A stretch of DNA of 64,000 nucleotides from assembly GCA_003415625.1 (NCBI GenBank), contig PYIU01000002.1, positions 2,108,001 through 2,172,000 of the forward strand, given 5' to 3'. Origin of the DNA: Aquanectria penicillioides (taxonomy: Eukaryota; Ascomycota; Sordariomycetes; Hypocreales; Nectriaceae). The notes beneath the pieces were generated by a model that worked only from the letters and a program-made list of their open reading frames with translations, was not told the origin of the DNA and did not search any database. Of this stretch, positions 20,703 to 33,294 are shown one piece after another; within the stretch, counting starts at the first letter, position 1; the number at the start of each line of letters is the position of its first letter. A program made the position numbers and the translations under genes.

Positions 20703-21912
20703 AGGCTTGGCTCTCCCACGAGCATAACACCTATAAGCTTGGTTCCGAGGCCTGGGTGCGTTTCGTCACCCATCGTGGCATAATGCCCCTTTCGTGGAGG
20801 CTTTGACAGGGCATTGAAGGCTGCGCCGTCAATCAAAGCCAAAATTTCCCCCTTTTTTGATTCACATGTGTGTTTGCCTCATGCACAATCACGGTCGGCC
20901 GCGCATCCCCTACGTACGTACGTCTCATCTAAACGGGAAGTGTTGCCAACTTTAGCTCGGCGACCTGTATTAAGGCAGCAGTATTGTTCTGATCCCTTCA
21001 TGTAACTTACCTATGCTTCTCTTTCCGTGCTGCCTGGACTCGTCTAATTAGCTTCCATTTTTGGTGTTTGGCATCTGGTTCACGGCACCGACTCGGCCAC
21101 TGTGGCTTGCTGTCGGTCGGTCCCATTACGGCCCCGTCCAAGTTCCGGTCGCCCACGGTCTTCATCAATCCCGATACTCCGAGAATGGGCTCCCCCAACT
21201 GTCCGAAGGGCCACCGTAACCCCCCCACACCCCCAGAACCCAAAGCCTCGCCAGCGTATACCGTAGAGTCACTGCGACACCGCGCTGCGAGGGTGCTGTT
21301 GCCATGCCATGCGTTGTGCTGCACGAAAAGCAGGTGCCATCCGATTGTTGATGGATCGATTTCTCAGCATCCACAGTGTCGGGCCTCACAGGGCGAGCGT
21401 CGCAGTCTCAACTGCGTCCGTCAGGTCGTGCCCATCAATTGATTGATTGGCAGTCGGCCCGTCGAGTAATTGTCTCGATTTGGCTTCTCGCATCAGCCCG
21501 TGTGCAAGCTCAATGGCTCACGACTACCGGTATTCTCAAACACCAAAAGTATGCACGTACTATGGTACAGGCCACAGCACAACGCACACGGCAAGCCACA
21601 ATGCCACCAGGAGCTCGTTCTCGCTGACGCTGACCGCCGGTCTGGTTAAGGTTTCCAAGCACAGTCAGCGGCCTAACAACCAAAGAAAGGCGGAGCGGAG
21701 TTTGGCATGATTGTGCCGCACCCCGAGGCCTGTAGCCAGATCCCTGTTCCGCTCCTCGTCAAATCTGCACCTTCGCATGTGTCCTGCTGCTTCTTCAGGC
21801 TTCCTTTCAAGCTGGCCTTTGTAATCCGCCACCCGGCCGAGAGAGATGACGGTAGCCTGGCCTGTTCCTTGTCGCGCATCCTCTGGCATCCTTGCTGCTG
21901 TTCGATGTTATC

Positions 21913-21925
21913 GCTGCTGCTGTTG

Positions 21926-21967
<42 letters not shown>
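21913..21967. repeat. CTG/CAG trinucleotide repeat
   Basis: About 55 bases of GCT triplets interrupted by four GTT units. It could read as poly-Leu, poly-Ser, poly-Ala or poly-Gln depending on frame, but no supported gene covers it. Confidence 0.9.
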
Positions 21968-21968
<1 letters not shown>

Positions 21969-24900
21969 ATACACACACCCCTTCCCCGTCATTCTTCCGT
22001 CTCCAGTCCGTCCCAGCAAAGGCCCCCCACCGTACTAACTACATGGCACGCCACACTCTGGCCGAGATGAGAGGAAACGCTCACTCACACAAAGTCGATG
22101 CCTAATTCCACGTCGCCCTTGCGTTGTTGGTTCCTAACGAGATGTGAACTGAACCTTCTACTGACTGCTGTGGGGCCTCATGCCGGTGGGCGTGGAAACT
22201 CTCGCCGTCTGTCTGCCCTGCATCCAGAAAGGGAACGTGCGACAACTTTAATTGCGCTTTCATGCTGCGCCCCGATGCTTTCGACGACGCCCTTTTGGTT
22301 TTTCGCTTTCGGGGCCATCAAGGAACCCGACCTGCTCCGCCATTGCGGAGAGCTACGCTATGACGGAGTTTCCATTCCTTCGGATCCGATAATCATTTCG
22401 CATCATCCCCCATCATCATCCCCAGCGCCGCACGGCGTGTGACGCACTGTCGGGGGGTCGTGGAGAAGCACCCCTCCCCTCCATCTTTGCGGGAGATGCT
22501 CTGACGTCGTTGTAGATTATCCGTATGTCCCCCTGGTATCTCCTACCGCCGAGTGCTCCCCCAGGTTGCCGTAAATCCGATGATTTTTAATCCCCGTCTA
22601 CTGCCGCAGCGCAGCAGCATGGCACGCTACGGCCCAGAAGGGGATGTATCGACGACCGCCCGAGGATAGGGCAAGCCACTCATCTTTGGGTGCTTATCTG
22701 CAACTGGGAAAGCCATTCGAGCCGCGCTGCCATTCGCCCAAAGCCACTCGGCAGCAGCCAAGTTCGTCCATGTATCCTGGCTCTTAACGCCGCCCCGTAA
22801 CCAGCAGCCACCCGCATCAACAAACGGAGGAACTCATTCGAGTTTCGTCCGAAGCCACAACCTTACATTCCACACACGGCCTTTTGGTTGTCATTCTGCC
22901 GTATTGGTCCCCCCACGTACCGTAGTGCTCACTGCTCACCAAGGCACCGAGGCTTTGGGTTGGGGCTTTGCAGTCCGCCCTACACCCTACTTACACAACA
23001 GCCGCAAGCGCACACTTGTGTTACGTAGCATCTAACTTACGACCAAAGAAGAAAAAACCTCGCTGACACCAATAGTACGGACGAACCTGTGGCACGCTCT
23101 CAGCCTCTCACTGCGGACGGCTTTCAATGCCGAGTCGGCCGCCCCACCGACATGACCCGATATCCACGTATTGAAACCGGCCGCTAAACCAGTCACTGTC
23201 GGAATTGAGCAACACTCTAGAGTGTTTCACGGAAGCTGTAAATCGCGATTGAGGTCAGCAGGCCACAAAAAAAATCACAGAAGCTCCATTGGGGGGTGCT
23301 TCACCAACCATGGTAGGCGGTTCTAACGGCACAATGGGTTGAGAGCGTATCAAAGGTTCCTGTCCAGTAGATGGTGGTTTGATCCAAAGTTCATCATCAC
23401 TAGCCTCACAGCTGCTTCCCCCCCCCCCCGTCCGTAACTCTCCGGTCACACACCTTGATACCCCTTAGGTCCGGGACTCTCTTTACCGTAGCGTCGTCCT
23501 CTACGTGACTCGCCGAGATCTGCCGGCCGGTTGACGGCGGAGGATGGACCTTGATCCGTTTTGAACGGCAACCCGGGTCCGGCAGGGGAGGGACGGGGGC
23601 CCTGAGCCACATTGGATATGCCGTTATGCCAGGGACATACATTCGAGTTTCCGCCTAGTGCATGACTCTCTCCCCTTTCCCCTGGTCTGCTGCAGACCGC
23701 CGCAAAGTTGCGGAATTCCTCGATAGTGCATAGTTTCTGTCAAACAGTTGAGGCATAATAGACCAAACATGAAGCCCAAGCTCCTCGGAAGATTTGTGAT
23801 CAAGTGCTAAAGGGAGGTGGTATCTGCGCAGATGCCAACATTGCCGAATTTTGAGTGATTTCCATGCTGCTTTTCCCATATTCTGCTTCTTTTCCTCATT
23901 AAGTAAGAGGACATGCAGGTTCGAACGCCATGCTACGTAGCCAGACCTTGCTGAGTGTTGAGTGCGTCCGGCTCGCGGGTAAGTCGGCGGGGAGGGTAAC
24001 AGTGTAGGGTATCAACACCAACTATCTAGATGGAACTATACGGGGTAATCTGGGCCTCACCTTCGCAACCCGTTGCCCAAGATTAGATAATACTTCCATA
24101 TTAGGCAGTCGAGTTCTTGTTTCGTCGCTGTGCCAAGGTAGGATTCAATCTCACTGACGGTGTATTCTCTCACCACTTGTTGCAATACTAAGGGCCAAAC
24201 CCACCCTCCCCCATATCTCACGTCGAGCTTCAAGCGCTCTCACACATCAGGAATCACACATAATTTCTTTAATTCCCACGGACTGAATTAGTAAATCCGT
24301 GACCAAAACCAGGTTTGCCAGCGTCGTGGTTGCTGACCGTGGTGTCTCACGGTGCTAGTGCAGGAGACATCGGAGCACAATTGCGGCTGGCACTACTGTA
24401 TAGAACGTAACATGCAACCAGCACACACCCAGACTGATACACAAATCCCCGAGATTGGTGGGTTTTCAATGGCATATTCCCTCGCACGAGGAGGAGAAAC
24501 AGCACGTCACATGATTGGCTTTATCGCTTTCTCATACAGGTCTCCCATGCCGGTCTACCTACTGCACTGTCCCACCACTCGGGCCGGGGTTCCTGCTGGG
24601 CGTCAAACACACAGGGATTCTTGCGCCAATGTCGTCACCATCTCGCACACAACGCACACGACTAAACGCGGCGCCAGCTAAGTACACCAGCAGTCTTCGT
24701 ATAGCCAATATGGCTGGCCCCAACCACCAACCACGCGCGAGATGCCGTGGCTACCGTCCTGGCTGCACAGCTTCAGGCCAGGAGAGCACCTCGATTCCGC
24801 GCTTTCCAAGCCCCCTGATGCAACCTTGGGCCATTTCGTGGCAAGTTCGGCGAGCGGGCCCGCCTTCGAATTGTTCCATGCATGTTCCATGCGACGCCGC

Positions 24901-25599
24901 CTGTTGCAGATCCGCAAGTTCAAACGCTCAACCACGGCTTCTGGAAAATCACTCTGCAGAATTTACTATCTCCGGACCGAATCAGAGGAAAGGCCAGGGA
25001 GGGGCGTGCGCCGTCATCGAGATCTGTGCCATGAGGCAAAAATATGGATTCTCGGAGCCCTGAAGGAGTTGGGACTCCGAGCCCACCCCGGCAAACTCGG
25101 CGACGCGCAGGGATCGAAGCAATTTTTTTTTTCGAGCCTTGACTATTATGCCCTGGCTCGGTGTTCGGCATCGGCTTTTTTTTCTGGAAGGATATCCACT
25201 CCTTGAGCAACTTACTGCGTGTGACATCGGATCGGACGTTGTTTGCGGCCGGTGCGTTCTCATTGTTTTGGCGAGGATTGAGTTGAACTCGTGATGGATG
25301 GTTTCGGCATGGTGGCCAACTCGAGGCATCGGTTCTGGAACCAAGAGTATCCATTTGGAACAACAGCCGGCACGCTAGCAAGACGCGGGGAAAAAAACCG
25401 AGTACAGGAAATCCCAAGCATGGTCGATGGTCGAGCTGTGCGGCCGTGAAAGGTAGGATTTGGTAGGTTCCCAATGGTAACTTGACTAACAACGTGATAA
25501 GGTGACATGACAGACAGGTGGCTGTGGGATGATCTCGACTTTACCATAGAAGCGACAATAACACTACTCCAAAGGCAATCTATAGCTTTGCAGAACATA

Positions 25600-27250
25600 T
25601 CAGTAGTGGCTCGGAGCTAGCCAAGGTAGTGAGTGTCTTACGCCATATCCTCAGTTCAATACCTTACTTTGGAATCACTAAACCTCACCACAACAAATAT
25701 TCTTTATACATCGTGTTGCAAACATGTGTCCAGTGCGAGATTTTTCACATGAAACAATCAAACCAGGAGAATAAAGTAGAACCGTGAGGTGCTACAGCTG
25801 ATCACGCGGTCACTCTTCGTGTAGTATTGTTATGATACCCTATACGAGTTGAATTACGTGCGCGATCGATATAAATACCTTCACGAGAGGTAAGATTTCT
25901 TACTGTTCTCGACCAGAAATGAACATTAATTTATATTATATTAGACTTTTGCCAACTATATCTTGTGATCGCCATGTCTGTGGTGTGAAGCTGTTACACG
26001 CTTGCCGAGAACCTATTTCGTGGTCTGGCTTGTTGGAGTATACCCTTGGATGCGATTGGTGATTAGAATTCCACTTCTTCAATACACTTGATGAATGATG
26101 TCATTTCTTAAAGCATCAATTAATATTTGTTTACCGGGATAAGGTAGCTCAAGAGTTGAGCATAGATCTTGGGCAGAAAGATTGGTAGGTACATTATTGA
26201 CAGTGAGCTCACCATCATAGTGTCAATCCTTCTTCCCACGAGCCTCCTGCCCTTTGATCCGATATGAAAATGAGAAAAACATGTCATTATCTATTTATTT
26301 TCTCTAGGGTAGTTGTAACACGAAATATCGTAATTATTATGCTGAGATGTAATTAAAATCTTCTGCAAGTCCTTACGAAGGTTGTCCTTTAAGATACGTT
26401 AAACAAGTTTTAGCATCCCGCTCGTTGCTTTAGTTTGCCAGACTTGGATACAGTCTCAAATATGTTCCGCTATGGAGTGATTCCTGCCACTTGTGACACG
26501 TAAAACCCTAGATTCAGCGTGAAATATGTGGATCATCAAACTGCTGATTACATTCGTAATGGCACGAGGTGTTGAATTTGGCTGGATTTCTGCTCAACCT
26601 GCTGCCAAGAAGAACTGAGATAGCTACTTTCGTTTTCTTGCACTGCGCTAAAACAACGCATAGAATACATTCTGTCTGCATCGCCATTGTTTTGGCTTGG
26701 CTTTCGTGCTGTAATGTTTGACTTTTATACTTGCTTGTAGCCATTGTATTGAAACAGTCGCTCCTCTGTGCCATTGAGAATTATGATTGAAGAGTCCATC
26801 ACGTTGAGGCGGTATTGAAAATAGTCAGCATCTATCACACGACGGGGCACCACATGCATGGACCTTGGGCTCTTTTGAAGGAGGTTCTTGTCCAAGCTAC
26901 CCAAGCCATTTACTATATTAGATCTTACCGAAACGTGGAAAAGCGGCTTGTGGGGTAAATGTGATAGTTGAATATGGAGGATAAAATCATCGCAAGTAAT
27001 GCAACTGCCTGCAAAGGGGCGCTCGAATCCTTGGCAACCCTGGAAGGATTCGCTTGTCTAAACATCGCTCTGTTATAAAGGATACGACTGATGCTATACC
27101 GTGCGGGATAAATTAAATCGCAAAGCTACCATGCAGTCCTCGGTATAAGGATCCTAGCCTAGGTGTATGATAGCTGTTCCTCGGTCACAAAACTCGAGCC
27201 AACTGGAATGACCCAGGCAACAAGCTAAGGGGACGAGTACGAAACACCCA
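25600..27250. other. AT-rich island
   Basis: Base composition drops sharply compared with the flanks: the 60-base lines from 25921 and 26281 contain 18 and 15 G+C. No open frame of note except a short one at 26514-26774. It may be a decayed, RIP-affected element or simply AT-rich spacer; no terminal repeats or transposase motif were seen. Confidence 0.5.
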
Positions 27251-27881
27251 ATTAACACCCCTGAATACATACTTAATTATCGGCGAAGAATACTTCACTA
27301 ATTTGATGCATTAGTTCAATTCGATCATCAGACACGTTCGAGTTAAGGCCTAGTCCTGAATTGGGAGAAGAAAGCCATACGAGACGTTTTGCTTGCCGGG
27401 AGAGATTATTCGTCATCCTGTCGAACCAATTGCAACTAAAGAATGATTTTGAGGGGTCGTATGTGACGACGCGTCCTCTTGTCAAAAAAATTGGCCAATA
27501 ATTGATGCCTGGGCTGCGCCTTGTTGTGGTGCTATTCTGAGAGGGTTCCAATCCGAATTGGGGTTTCGACGCCCCGCAGAAGGATTGCGACGGGGTAGCT
27601 CTCAACGACACCTGAGGATGATCGGGGCGGGCTGTGTTTGCGTTTTCGAAATCGCCGAGCTGGATACTGAGCAATGTGAGAGTGCTGGTCTCGCAGGTTT
27701 CTAGGATTGATCTCCACATTTCATTGTGTCGGCCAACACCAGCAACTGGCATGAAATTTGTATGGGCATACAAGTCTAGGTAACAGTCCAGTTTGAACGT
27801 TACAAGAATATCGATAAAGGTTCATCCTGGACTCACTTTGTCATCATTGTTCTCTCCCTCGGCTGCACACCAAAACCCACC

Positions 27882-29378
27882 ATGTCTTCCTTGAAAGTTG
27901 CTAATAGGCTCCTGGCTACCGTTGTCATGGTTAACGCCACTGTGGGCTTCCCCGAAGTGACGGCAGACAATCGGTTTATGCATCTTCCAATCAAACGAGA
28001 TAGTAGAATCGTTCTGGCGAAGGTCGGGAATGCGATCGAGTACTACACCATGGAGCGTCTGTTCCCCAGCTACACGGTGACACTTGAGACTCTTCATTCT
28101 GACAGTATGTAAACAGTCGAGATCGGAACACCTCCCCAGAAGACGGTTGTAGAGATTGGCACTAGTTCACCTGAGCTTTGGGTGAACCCCAACTGCAGCA
28201 GTGTTTCTGAAGAGTTTGGACAGAAATCCAGATGCGAGACTGTTCCCATATTCAATGTTTCTGAGTCGTCCTCGGCTAAGGGGCCTGGCGGGTCGCAAAT
28301 TATCACCTACGGCAGTCTAGGTGAGGAGATAACCGGTGTTTACATGGATATGTACGAAGATACCGTGGCTTTTGGAGGTGAGATACCTCTGTGTTTAGGG
28401 AGTCATTTCTGACGCTGACCTGGCCAGATGCTAAGTTCACTTCTCAACGACTTGGTGTCTCAAAGCAGGTTCAGGGTCTCCCAATTGGAATCATGGGTCT
28501 CGCCCCATCCTTGTCAACTTGGGCTATCAATACGACCAAGCCCTTATTCCTGGACAATCTTGTCCTGCAAAAAGCCATCAACAGTCGTGCATACAGCATT
28601 GGGCTTGCCTCCATGGGCGATTTCCGCCGGATCCATCACCTTCGGAGGCATTGATGTGAAGAAATTCACCGGTTCTCTTGCAAAGCAACCCATTGTCAAG
28701 TCTGTCGAAGGCAACCCGCGACTCACAATTGAGTACTCGTCCCTGAGCATTAGCTCCAAGGGCATCGGGTCCAAGGTGTTCAATGCCAGCATCAAGAACG
28801 TGCTGGTTGACAGCGGCAACACCTTCAGCAAGCTCGAGACTACGCTGGCGCAGGAAATTTGGGACGCTGCGGGTGCCAAGCGGAGCGAGGCAGTGGGTTG
28901 GCCCCTTATCGAGTGCAGCGCGCGAAAGCTCGAGGGCGGTCTCACCTTTGGGTTCAGTGAAGTGGAGGTGACTGTTTCTTTCAGCGACCTCATCTACGAA
29001 GTTGACGGCACCTGTATTTTGGGCGTACTGAAGATTGCGGATGGTGACCGGCAGATCCTAGGCGACAGCTTTATGCGCTCTGCCTACACTGTTTTCGACC
29101 TAGACAACAAGAACATCCACATTGCGCAGTACAAGAACTGTGGCTCTGAGATCATCGCCATCGGTTCTGGGAGCAGTGCCGTGCCCAAGTTGAAGGGCGG
29201 GTGCAGCAATTCCTCGTCTAATAGATCGGCGTCGTCGACTCCGGCGTCAACTCCTACAGGAACATTGGGTTCTCCCGCTGCCACCACATCTGCGAAGACT
29301 GGGGCCGGGGTGGTAGTTGGTACGGCTCCTTCAATGGCGCTGGCGATTGTTGTGATGGTCGCAGTTGTTATGGTTTAG
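27882..29378 (+). pseudogene. decayed yapsin-like GPI-anchored aspartic protease
   Basis: The remains span about 480 codons: a signal-peptide-like start (LLATVVMVNATVGF), the pepsin-fold N lobe (VEIGTPPQKTVVEI, ELWVNPNC), an intron at 28378-28427 (GTGAGA...CCAG), the C lobe with VDSGNTFSKL, GDSFMRSAYTVFDLDN, a Ser/Thr-rich stalk and a hydrophobic tail (VVVGTAPSMALAIVVMVAVVMV) fitting a GPI anchor. Damage: an in-frame TAA at 28110-28112 before VEIGTPPQ, one extra base (or two missing) near 28625 before AGSITFGG, and a destroyed first active site, where the expected DTGSS reads GTSSP. The second active-site Asp (VDSG) is kept. The damage includes substitutions unlike C-to-T repeat-induced mutation. 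A working paralogue elsewhere in the genome is likely. Confidence 0.8.
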
Positions 29379-29986
29379 AGAGAGTGTGTGATGGAATGGT
29401 GACAGGGGGAAGAGGCCAAGTCACGGGTATCTGTGAAGTGATATATATATCATTACGTCGGGACTGGCTTCTTCACGTGTAAATATATCCAAGTCTTGAA
29501 AAATGAGTCACACACAAAATGGAGCCACTAGGGAGAGGGAAAAGAGATGTAGTAAAAAAAAAAAAAAAAAAAAAGAAAGAAAAAGGCCATTACATTCCTT
29601 TATTAGAGTCGTATTAGTCTAGTAAATTCCCCATTATTCTGACCAGTTGATCTTCGAATCAAGCAAATAGAGGCGTGTTCGCTGCAAGGTAGGCACCACC
29701 AGCGTGGTGGCCCAAGCTCCCAATTGCCAACTGCCAAACTGGTAATGCGCTAAACCAAAACGGGAAAGCGACAATCAGTGGGCTCAATTGGCATGTGCTG
29801 CTGCATTGTCCTCAACAATCGTCGATCCACGCACCCCCCAAAAACGCTGAGTCCAAACGGTGCTGACGGCCACCTGCACACAACTCCGACTTGCCGCGAC
29901 GCCATAGTCAAATCTTCAAATCTTCAAATCTTCAACTCGACCCAAGTTCACCCAGTTCCTCTCTTCTTTCTGTCGACGCAGCAGCC
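29379..29986. other. intergenic with A21 tract, PHS1 promoter
   Basis: Holds a 21-base A run (29554-29574) and, close to the PHS1 start, three copies of CAAATCTT (29909-29932). No further gene is visible. Confidence 0.55.
29909..29932 (+). repeat. three tandem CAAATCTT units before PHS1
   Basis: Three exact 8-bp copies ending 54 bases before the PHS1 ATG, in its leader or core promoter. Confidence 0.85.
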
Positions 29987-30816
29987 ATGGCTTCTTCTTC
30001 TTCCTCCTCCACGGCCGCCCAGAAGCGGCAGCCTTCGGTCCTCAACAAGGCGTACCTCATCCTGTACAACTTCGCCTCGGCCGTCGCCTGGAGCGTCGTC
30101 CTCGGCCGCACCATCTCGCTGGCGAGCCTCCATGGCCCTCAGTTCGTCTACCTCGGTGTCGGCGAGTGGACCAAGTGGACACAGACCATGGCTGTCATGG
30201 AGATCCTGCACTCCCTCTTCGGTAAGTGTCTTACTGGAGCTGAGCGGTGATGACCTCGCAGCTCGGCGACTTTGCAATCGAGAAAGCCGCATAATGCTGA
30301 CTTGTTTCTTCCCCACTCCCAGGTGTTGTTCGCGCTCCCCTCATCACCACCGTCACCCAGGTCGCCTCGCGCCTCCTTCTTGTCTGGCCCATCGTCGACC
30401 TCTTCCCCCAAGTCGCCATCTCAACCTGGTACTCGTCCATGCTCATCGCCTGGTCCCTCACCGAGACCATTCGCTACTCCTACTTCTCCCTCACCCTCTC
30501 AGGCTTCCAGCCCAAGTTCCTGACCGTCCTGCGCTACTCGACCTTTTACATCCTCTACCCCATTGGCATTTCTAGCGAGTGCGCCCTCATCTGGCAGGCT
30601 GTTGAGCCCGCACGCGGCCTCCACCCCCAATTGCCGATTGCCCTGTACATCATCCTCGGAATCTACGTTCCTGGTAAGTGCCCAATCCAACCCTTCGTGT
30701 GCGCAAGGGTATTGTTCTAACATAATTAAGGTTCTTTCATGCTCTTCACCCACATGATGGCCCAGCGTCGCAAGATCATGCGCACCCTCAAGGCCCAGAG
30801 TGGCAAGGCTCAATAG
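29987..30816 (+). CDS. phs1: very-long-chain 3-hydroxyacyl-CoA dehydratase PHS1 (PTPLA family)
   Basis: Three exons: 29987-30221, 30323-30673 and 30731-30816, giving 223 aa. Introns of 101 and 57 nt both start GTAAGT. The protein is an ER membrane protein with several hydrophobic spans. The PTPLA signature is clear: YLILYNFASAVAWSVVLGR, LEVxHS-like MAVMEILHSLFGVVRAPL, SRLLLVWPIVD, SLTETIRYSYF, and YPIGISSE, in which Tyr157 and Glu164 have the spacing of the yeast catalytic Tyr/Glu pair. It dehydrates 3-hydroxyacyl-CoA in the third step of each fatty-acid elongation cycle, supplying sphingolipid C24-C26 chains. The C-terminus ends basic (QRRKIMRTLKAQSGKAQ), as expected for an ER protein. It converges with the DUF676 gene. 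Confidence 0.95.
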
Positions 30817-31094
30817 ATATAGACAGAAACACAAAAAGTTGGTGCTGAAAGGAGGGGCAACCTACGTGGTTTCGCAGTGTTGATTAAAAGGCTGGCATAG
30901 TTCCGCCAGAGGTAGACATAAGGAAAAGGGAACAGAAAAGAGTCTAGTTTTACACCAGGCATATACTAATGTAATTATATCATGGAGACACCAAGCAAAG
31001 ATCATGAAGCTGCCAGACATATGCTGTCAGATATATCCTCTCATTTCGTACATTGTCAGGACCCATTCAACACAAGCAACTGGTAGGAGCAATC

Positions 31095-32578
31095 TCAGGC
31101 TGGAGGAGGAGGAGCAGGAGCCTGTTCTAGCAAAGGCCTGTCTTCAATGCTGCTCTCATACCAGTTGTTCCTCAACCACCCCGCAATCAACCCCGCGGCA
31201 TCATGTGTTAGTGTCTTGTATCCAGGGTTCTCCTGCGGCGTGAACATGCCTGTTTGTTTCGTTAGTCTATGCAATCTCCAGCGCGCAACGCAACATCCGG
31301 TCTCGGGGTAACTCACTCATGTGTGCCAATGTCTCGTCTGCCACCTTGTCGTTGATGGCCGCCTTCCACGTGCCTCCCGGCTGGTTCTTGGGCAGGTTGC
31401 AGAATGTTCGATCTGGCCCCAGCACCGTCCCAACCATACCAACCTCCTTTGCGGGAGCTCCCTTGCCGAGCCGCGTGTACAAGTTCGCGAAGCCAACGTC
31501 GAGTTCCTTCTCAAGCTGCAGCAGAAAACTGACTCGCTTCTTCAGCTCCTCGGGCCGCGCCAGAGACCCGACAAACTCGAGGTGCGACGTCGCCCAGGAC
31601 AGCCCCTCGGTGATCTGGCCGCGATTCATCCACGCCGCCGCGCCACCGGCTGCCACAGCGGCCCCGGCCCCGGCGAACATGGCCACCTTGCCCCATTTCT
31701 GCCACGAGTTGCCGCCGGCCTGGGGCGGAGCCGGAAGTGCACCGGCCGACTTGGCAGCCGGGGCCGTACTTGTCTGGGCGACTTTGTTGGCGCCCCAGAG
31801 GGAGGCACCGATGCCACTCAGCTGTGAGATGGCGGTGGCAGCCTGTTGGGCTTGTTGGTAATGGCCCTCTGCGCCGTGGGCGACGACACCCGGCGAGATG
31901 CCCAGGTACGGCGTGTCGAAGGCGAGCACGCCTTGGATGTAGGGGAACATGAGGCCGTTGAAAGAGGGCGAATCGGGCTTCTTTATGCCGTCCTCGGAGT
32001 AGATGGGCTTCTCAGAGGCCAGAGCAATGAGCATCTCAGCCGCGACGATGCCCCCCATGGAGTGGCCAACGAGGATGGTGTGCACCGAGGGTTCCACGGT
32101 CGGTGACGGTGTCCCAGCAGCAACCTCGATATCGATGACCTTTTCCTCTAGCCTGTATGCATGAATAGAAGAGCCTTGTCAGTATATATAAATGTATCTA
32201 TGATAATAAAAAAAGAAGAAGAAGAAGAAGAATTCTCTGAAAGACCAAAATAATACAATGCGAAGCGCAAGAAGAGAGAAGAGCACCCACCAATCTCGGA
32301 ACCGGCTCACGCATTGCCCCAGATCCCCACGAGTCTCATACTTGGGATACACGAGCACTCGGACATCGACCTTGGGCAGGGACTCGGCGACCAGGTCGCG
32401 GAGGTCCTTTGTAAACTGGTAATTATTTCCAAACGTGTCATCGCCACCCTGCAGGACGCCGACATCAGCGAGGGGCCCATTAAGTTTATTGATACACGCC
32501 GGCCGCGGGGCAGCGACATGTCGAGGGGAGGCATACCTTGAAGCCGTGAATAAAGCAAAGCACAAGCGTCTTCTTCAT
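31095..32578 (-). CDS. DUF676-type serine esterase/lipase-like alpha/beta hydrolase
   Basis: Four exons: 32578-32537, 32448-32291, 32152-31317 and 31249-31095, giving 396 aa. Introns of 88, 138 and 67 nt start GTATGC, GTGGGT and GTGAGT. The N-terminal strand VLCFIHGFKGGDDTFG supplies the oxyanion His-Gly, and the nucleophile elbow is GHSMGG with Ser98. VLAFDTPYLGISPGV is typical of DUF676 (PF05057) lipase-like proteins. An Ala/Gly-rich hydrophobic stretch (about residues 235-260) could be a membrane segment. The C-terminal part carries HDAAGLIAGWLRNNW, a possible site of the catalytic His, and ends in a proline tail. Fungal members are thought to be lipid or acyl-ester hydrolases; the substrate is unknown. 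The very short first exon (14 codons) is supported by the split HGFK-GGDD motif. Confidence 0.88.
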
Positions 32579-33294
32579 TTTGCCTCCCCAACCATTGACC
32601 TTGCGTGGGAATTCGGTGGAGGGATGAAGGGGATCGACTATCTGAGTGCAGCTGCAATGTAGGGATAGGTGGATATGTTCTGTGTCCAAGGCTGTGTGTG
32701 TGTGTGTGGCGAAGCGTTGGTGACAGTAGCCTGAGGGAGGAGTGAGAGAGAACTAGCTGCTGACTTGAAAGCTGCCAAAACACCTGACATCTCTTGCAAT
32801 GCAAACCCCATCAAACCATAAATCATCACCATCTTCACATTGACTCGCCTCGGTCCCCGTCACGCTCTAGGCCTTGTTCCGTCAAGGCATTGTCACTCGA
32901 AAGAGAAAATCGCGCTCATATCAACCTCTATTAGAATACAGTTTACTTTATCTAGACACACGGAGCGACTCGTTTTGCCCTTTGCAGGCTCGATGGCGCC
33001 CAGCGTCGTCCCCTCGGCAGCATTCCCAGGTTTAACTCTGGGCGGACCATCCTTGTATGGTATTTGATTTCCCGCCTTCTTCCTTTCCCCTTGCCTGGAA
33101 TACACGCGCATGACACCTGTCCTGCCCAACGCCTTTACATATATCATCAAAAACAATCACCCCAAGAAACCCTCTCTCGAATGGTCCTGATGATGCCCCG
33201 ATGAATCCCATGCGACCGAGTGCTTCGAATTCTTATCCGCGGTCCCGCATTAGACCCTCTTAGCTCGTGGCGTCCTGGTAGCTGCACCGTGGCC
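32579..33294. other. intergenic, hydrolase promoter / SNF2 gene 3' flank
   Basis: About 0.7 kb. A short TG run lies near 32694-32708. No gene seen. Confidence 0.5.

Larger units (their letters stand above)
18626..27881. other. 9.3-kb gene-poor region
   Basis: I can support no gene here. Open frames up to about 180 codons occur in GC-rich parts on both strands, overlap one another and show no family motif. The left ~6.9 kb is GC-rich and full of homopolymers. From about 25.6 kb the sequence turns AT-rich. A 166-codon minus-strand frame at 27273-27773 is the only coding-like patch near the protease relic, and I do not recognise it. The first bases must contain the promoter of the acidic-protein gene. 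Confidence 0.5.

Noticed and set aside
23918..23945. GGTTCGAAC string suggesting a tRNA T-arm
   Set aside because: Flanking bases do not form the stem and no other tRNA parts are present.
24515..25063. 182-codon + strand frame
   Set aside because: Composition is random-like, it overlaps frames on the other strand, and no motif or splice pattern supports it.
27273..27773. 166-codon minus-strand frame near the protease relic
   Set aside because: No recognisable domain and comparable in length to random frames in the same region; not enough to call a gene.
28110..28121. Reading the protease stop as part of a GTATGT intron
   Set aside because: The nearest acceptors give an intron of only about 12 nt or one that removes the conserved VEIGTPPQ segment, so the stop is a true lesion.
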